DNA of 64,000 nucleotides from Daphnia carinata (lineage: Eukaryota > Arthropoda > Branchiopoda > Diplostraca > Daphniidae). Under the pieces are notes generated by a model. The model saw only the letters and a list, made by a program, of their open reading frames with translations, was not told the DNA's origin and did not search any database. This document shows positions 63,317-64,000 of this stretch, one piece after another. Within the stretch, counting starts at the first letter, position 1. Every line of letters begins with the position of its first letter. The position numbers and the translations under genes were made by a program. The DNA lies in the NCBI RefSeq assembly GCF_022539665.2, contig NC_081331.1, forward strand, positions 13,238,638-13,302,637. The letters run 5' to 3'.

Positions 63317-64000
63317 ACATTTTGTGGCTGTTGGCGCTCTTCAGCTCTCCTTCTTCAATTTGGGATGTTGGACCTTTGATGGCTCTTTGGTCCGAAAAAA
63401 CATGTTAGCGTCTAATGGGAATTCTTACATATCCTCCGAACCTAAACAGCGCGTTTGAATATGCGCAGCCTGTTAAGCTTCTTTTTTCAATGACCGCCAT
63501 TCTATAACATTTCTAAGAGATACAGAATAATAAATACTCAAAATGTACATATTCAAAACTTGACCTTTTCTATGATTAATAAGCAAATGGCTTAAACATG
63601 TTGGATAGTATGGGCGCGCCTGAGATGTAGACACCACTCTAAATTCGGCAGGAAAAATCGCCATCAATCATCGCTCTGTGGTGCGCTTGTTAGAACCTGT
63701 GCGCCACGAAGAGCTTCCAAATGCTTGTAGCTCATCACACTCAATATATTTTGACCGTTTGTTCTATTTTCTACGTAACGTTGGCTGACGTCTTTGACGT
63801 TATTCTTAATGGCTCATAGTTGAGGGAACGTTTCAAAAGCCTTTCGGAAGGCCAACTCAAGGAACTTGGCTTACGACATGTCAACCGAGGATTGCATAAA
63901 AACGGGGATTTTTTTCCCGAATACAATTTATGAAATGCACACCGGAATAAGTGGGCAAATAAAAACCGGATTTAGGACGTGAGAAAGGTTTTAGAACTAT

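Larger units (their letters stand above)
55012..64000. other. Gene-poor region, right part
   Basis: No recognised gene to the window edge. Simple sequence dominates: (TA)n at 55150-55179 and 61366-61385, A23 at 55501-55523, C18 at 57173-57190, A20 at 58176-58195, C13 at 62660-62672 and G17 at 63300-63316, plus a repeat copy near 59.0-59.2 kb. A minus-strand stretch around 63661-63830 stays open (SYKHLEALRGAQ) with a possible donor, but nothing supports it further. Confidence 0.45.

Overview
This window is animal nuclear DNA. Genes are broken into exons with consensus GT-AG borders, many introns are only 50-150 bases, and intergenic DNA is rich in homopolymers and microsatellites. The protein set (ribosomal protein L23, THO complex subunit 2, a two-pore potassium channel, a fasciclin-domain matrix protein, a PDXDC1 homologue, a diphosphoinositol polyphosphate phosphohydrolase and a candidate interleukin-17-like cytokine) together with compact introns suggests a branchiopod crustacean such as Daphnia. 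The organism call is inference. The exon chains were assembled by hand from splice signals, reading phase and family knowledge.

Layout. At 1-1011 (minus) lies the 5' part of a PDXDC1 homologue, which runs off the left edge. It is head-to-head with a complete Nudix hydrolase at 1951-2625 (plus). A seven-exon gene at 3297-6090 (minus) encodes an unrecognised 800-residue protein. A seven-exon two-pore potassium channel spans 7391-20282 (minus); a possible small antisense gene sits in its fifth intron (8686-9374). A secreted protein with two FAS1 domains and a very long Pro/Tyr/Gly-rich N-terminal region occupies 23238-28246 (minus). The 19-exon THO complex subunit 2 gene is at 29958-36591 (plus). 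It is followed by an AT-rich block (about 36.9-38.0 kb) of diverged, inverted repeat copies, one relative of which lies near 59 kb. A three-exon IL-17-like gene is at 38554-39171 (minus), with a TATA-like box and two NF-kappaB-like sites upstream. RpL23 (four exons) is at 40067-40917 (minus).

From about 41 kb to 64 kb I recognise no gene. The region is full of long poly-A/T tracts, poly-G/C runs, (CA)n and (TA)n arrays, and a recurring G6+TTCC motif. A few short exon-like segments on the minus strand (for example 47620-47742 and 54870-55011) hint at a gene with very large introns. The genes do not form one pathway: mRNA export (THOC2), translation (RpL23), inositol pyrophosphate metabolism (Nudix), membrane excitability (K2P), extracellular matrix (FAS1) and candidate immune signalling (IL-17-like) are simply neighbours.
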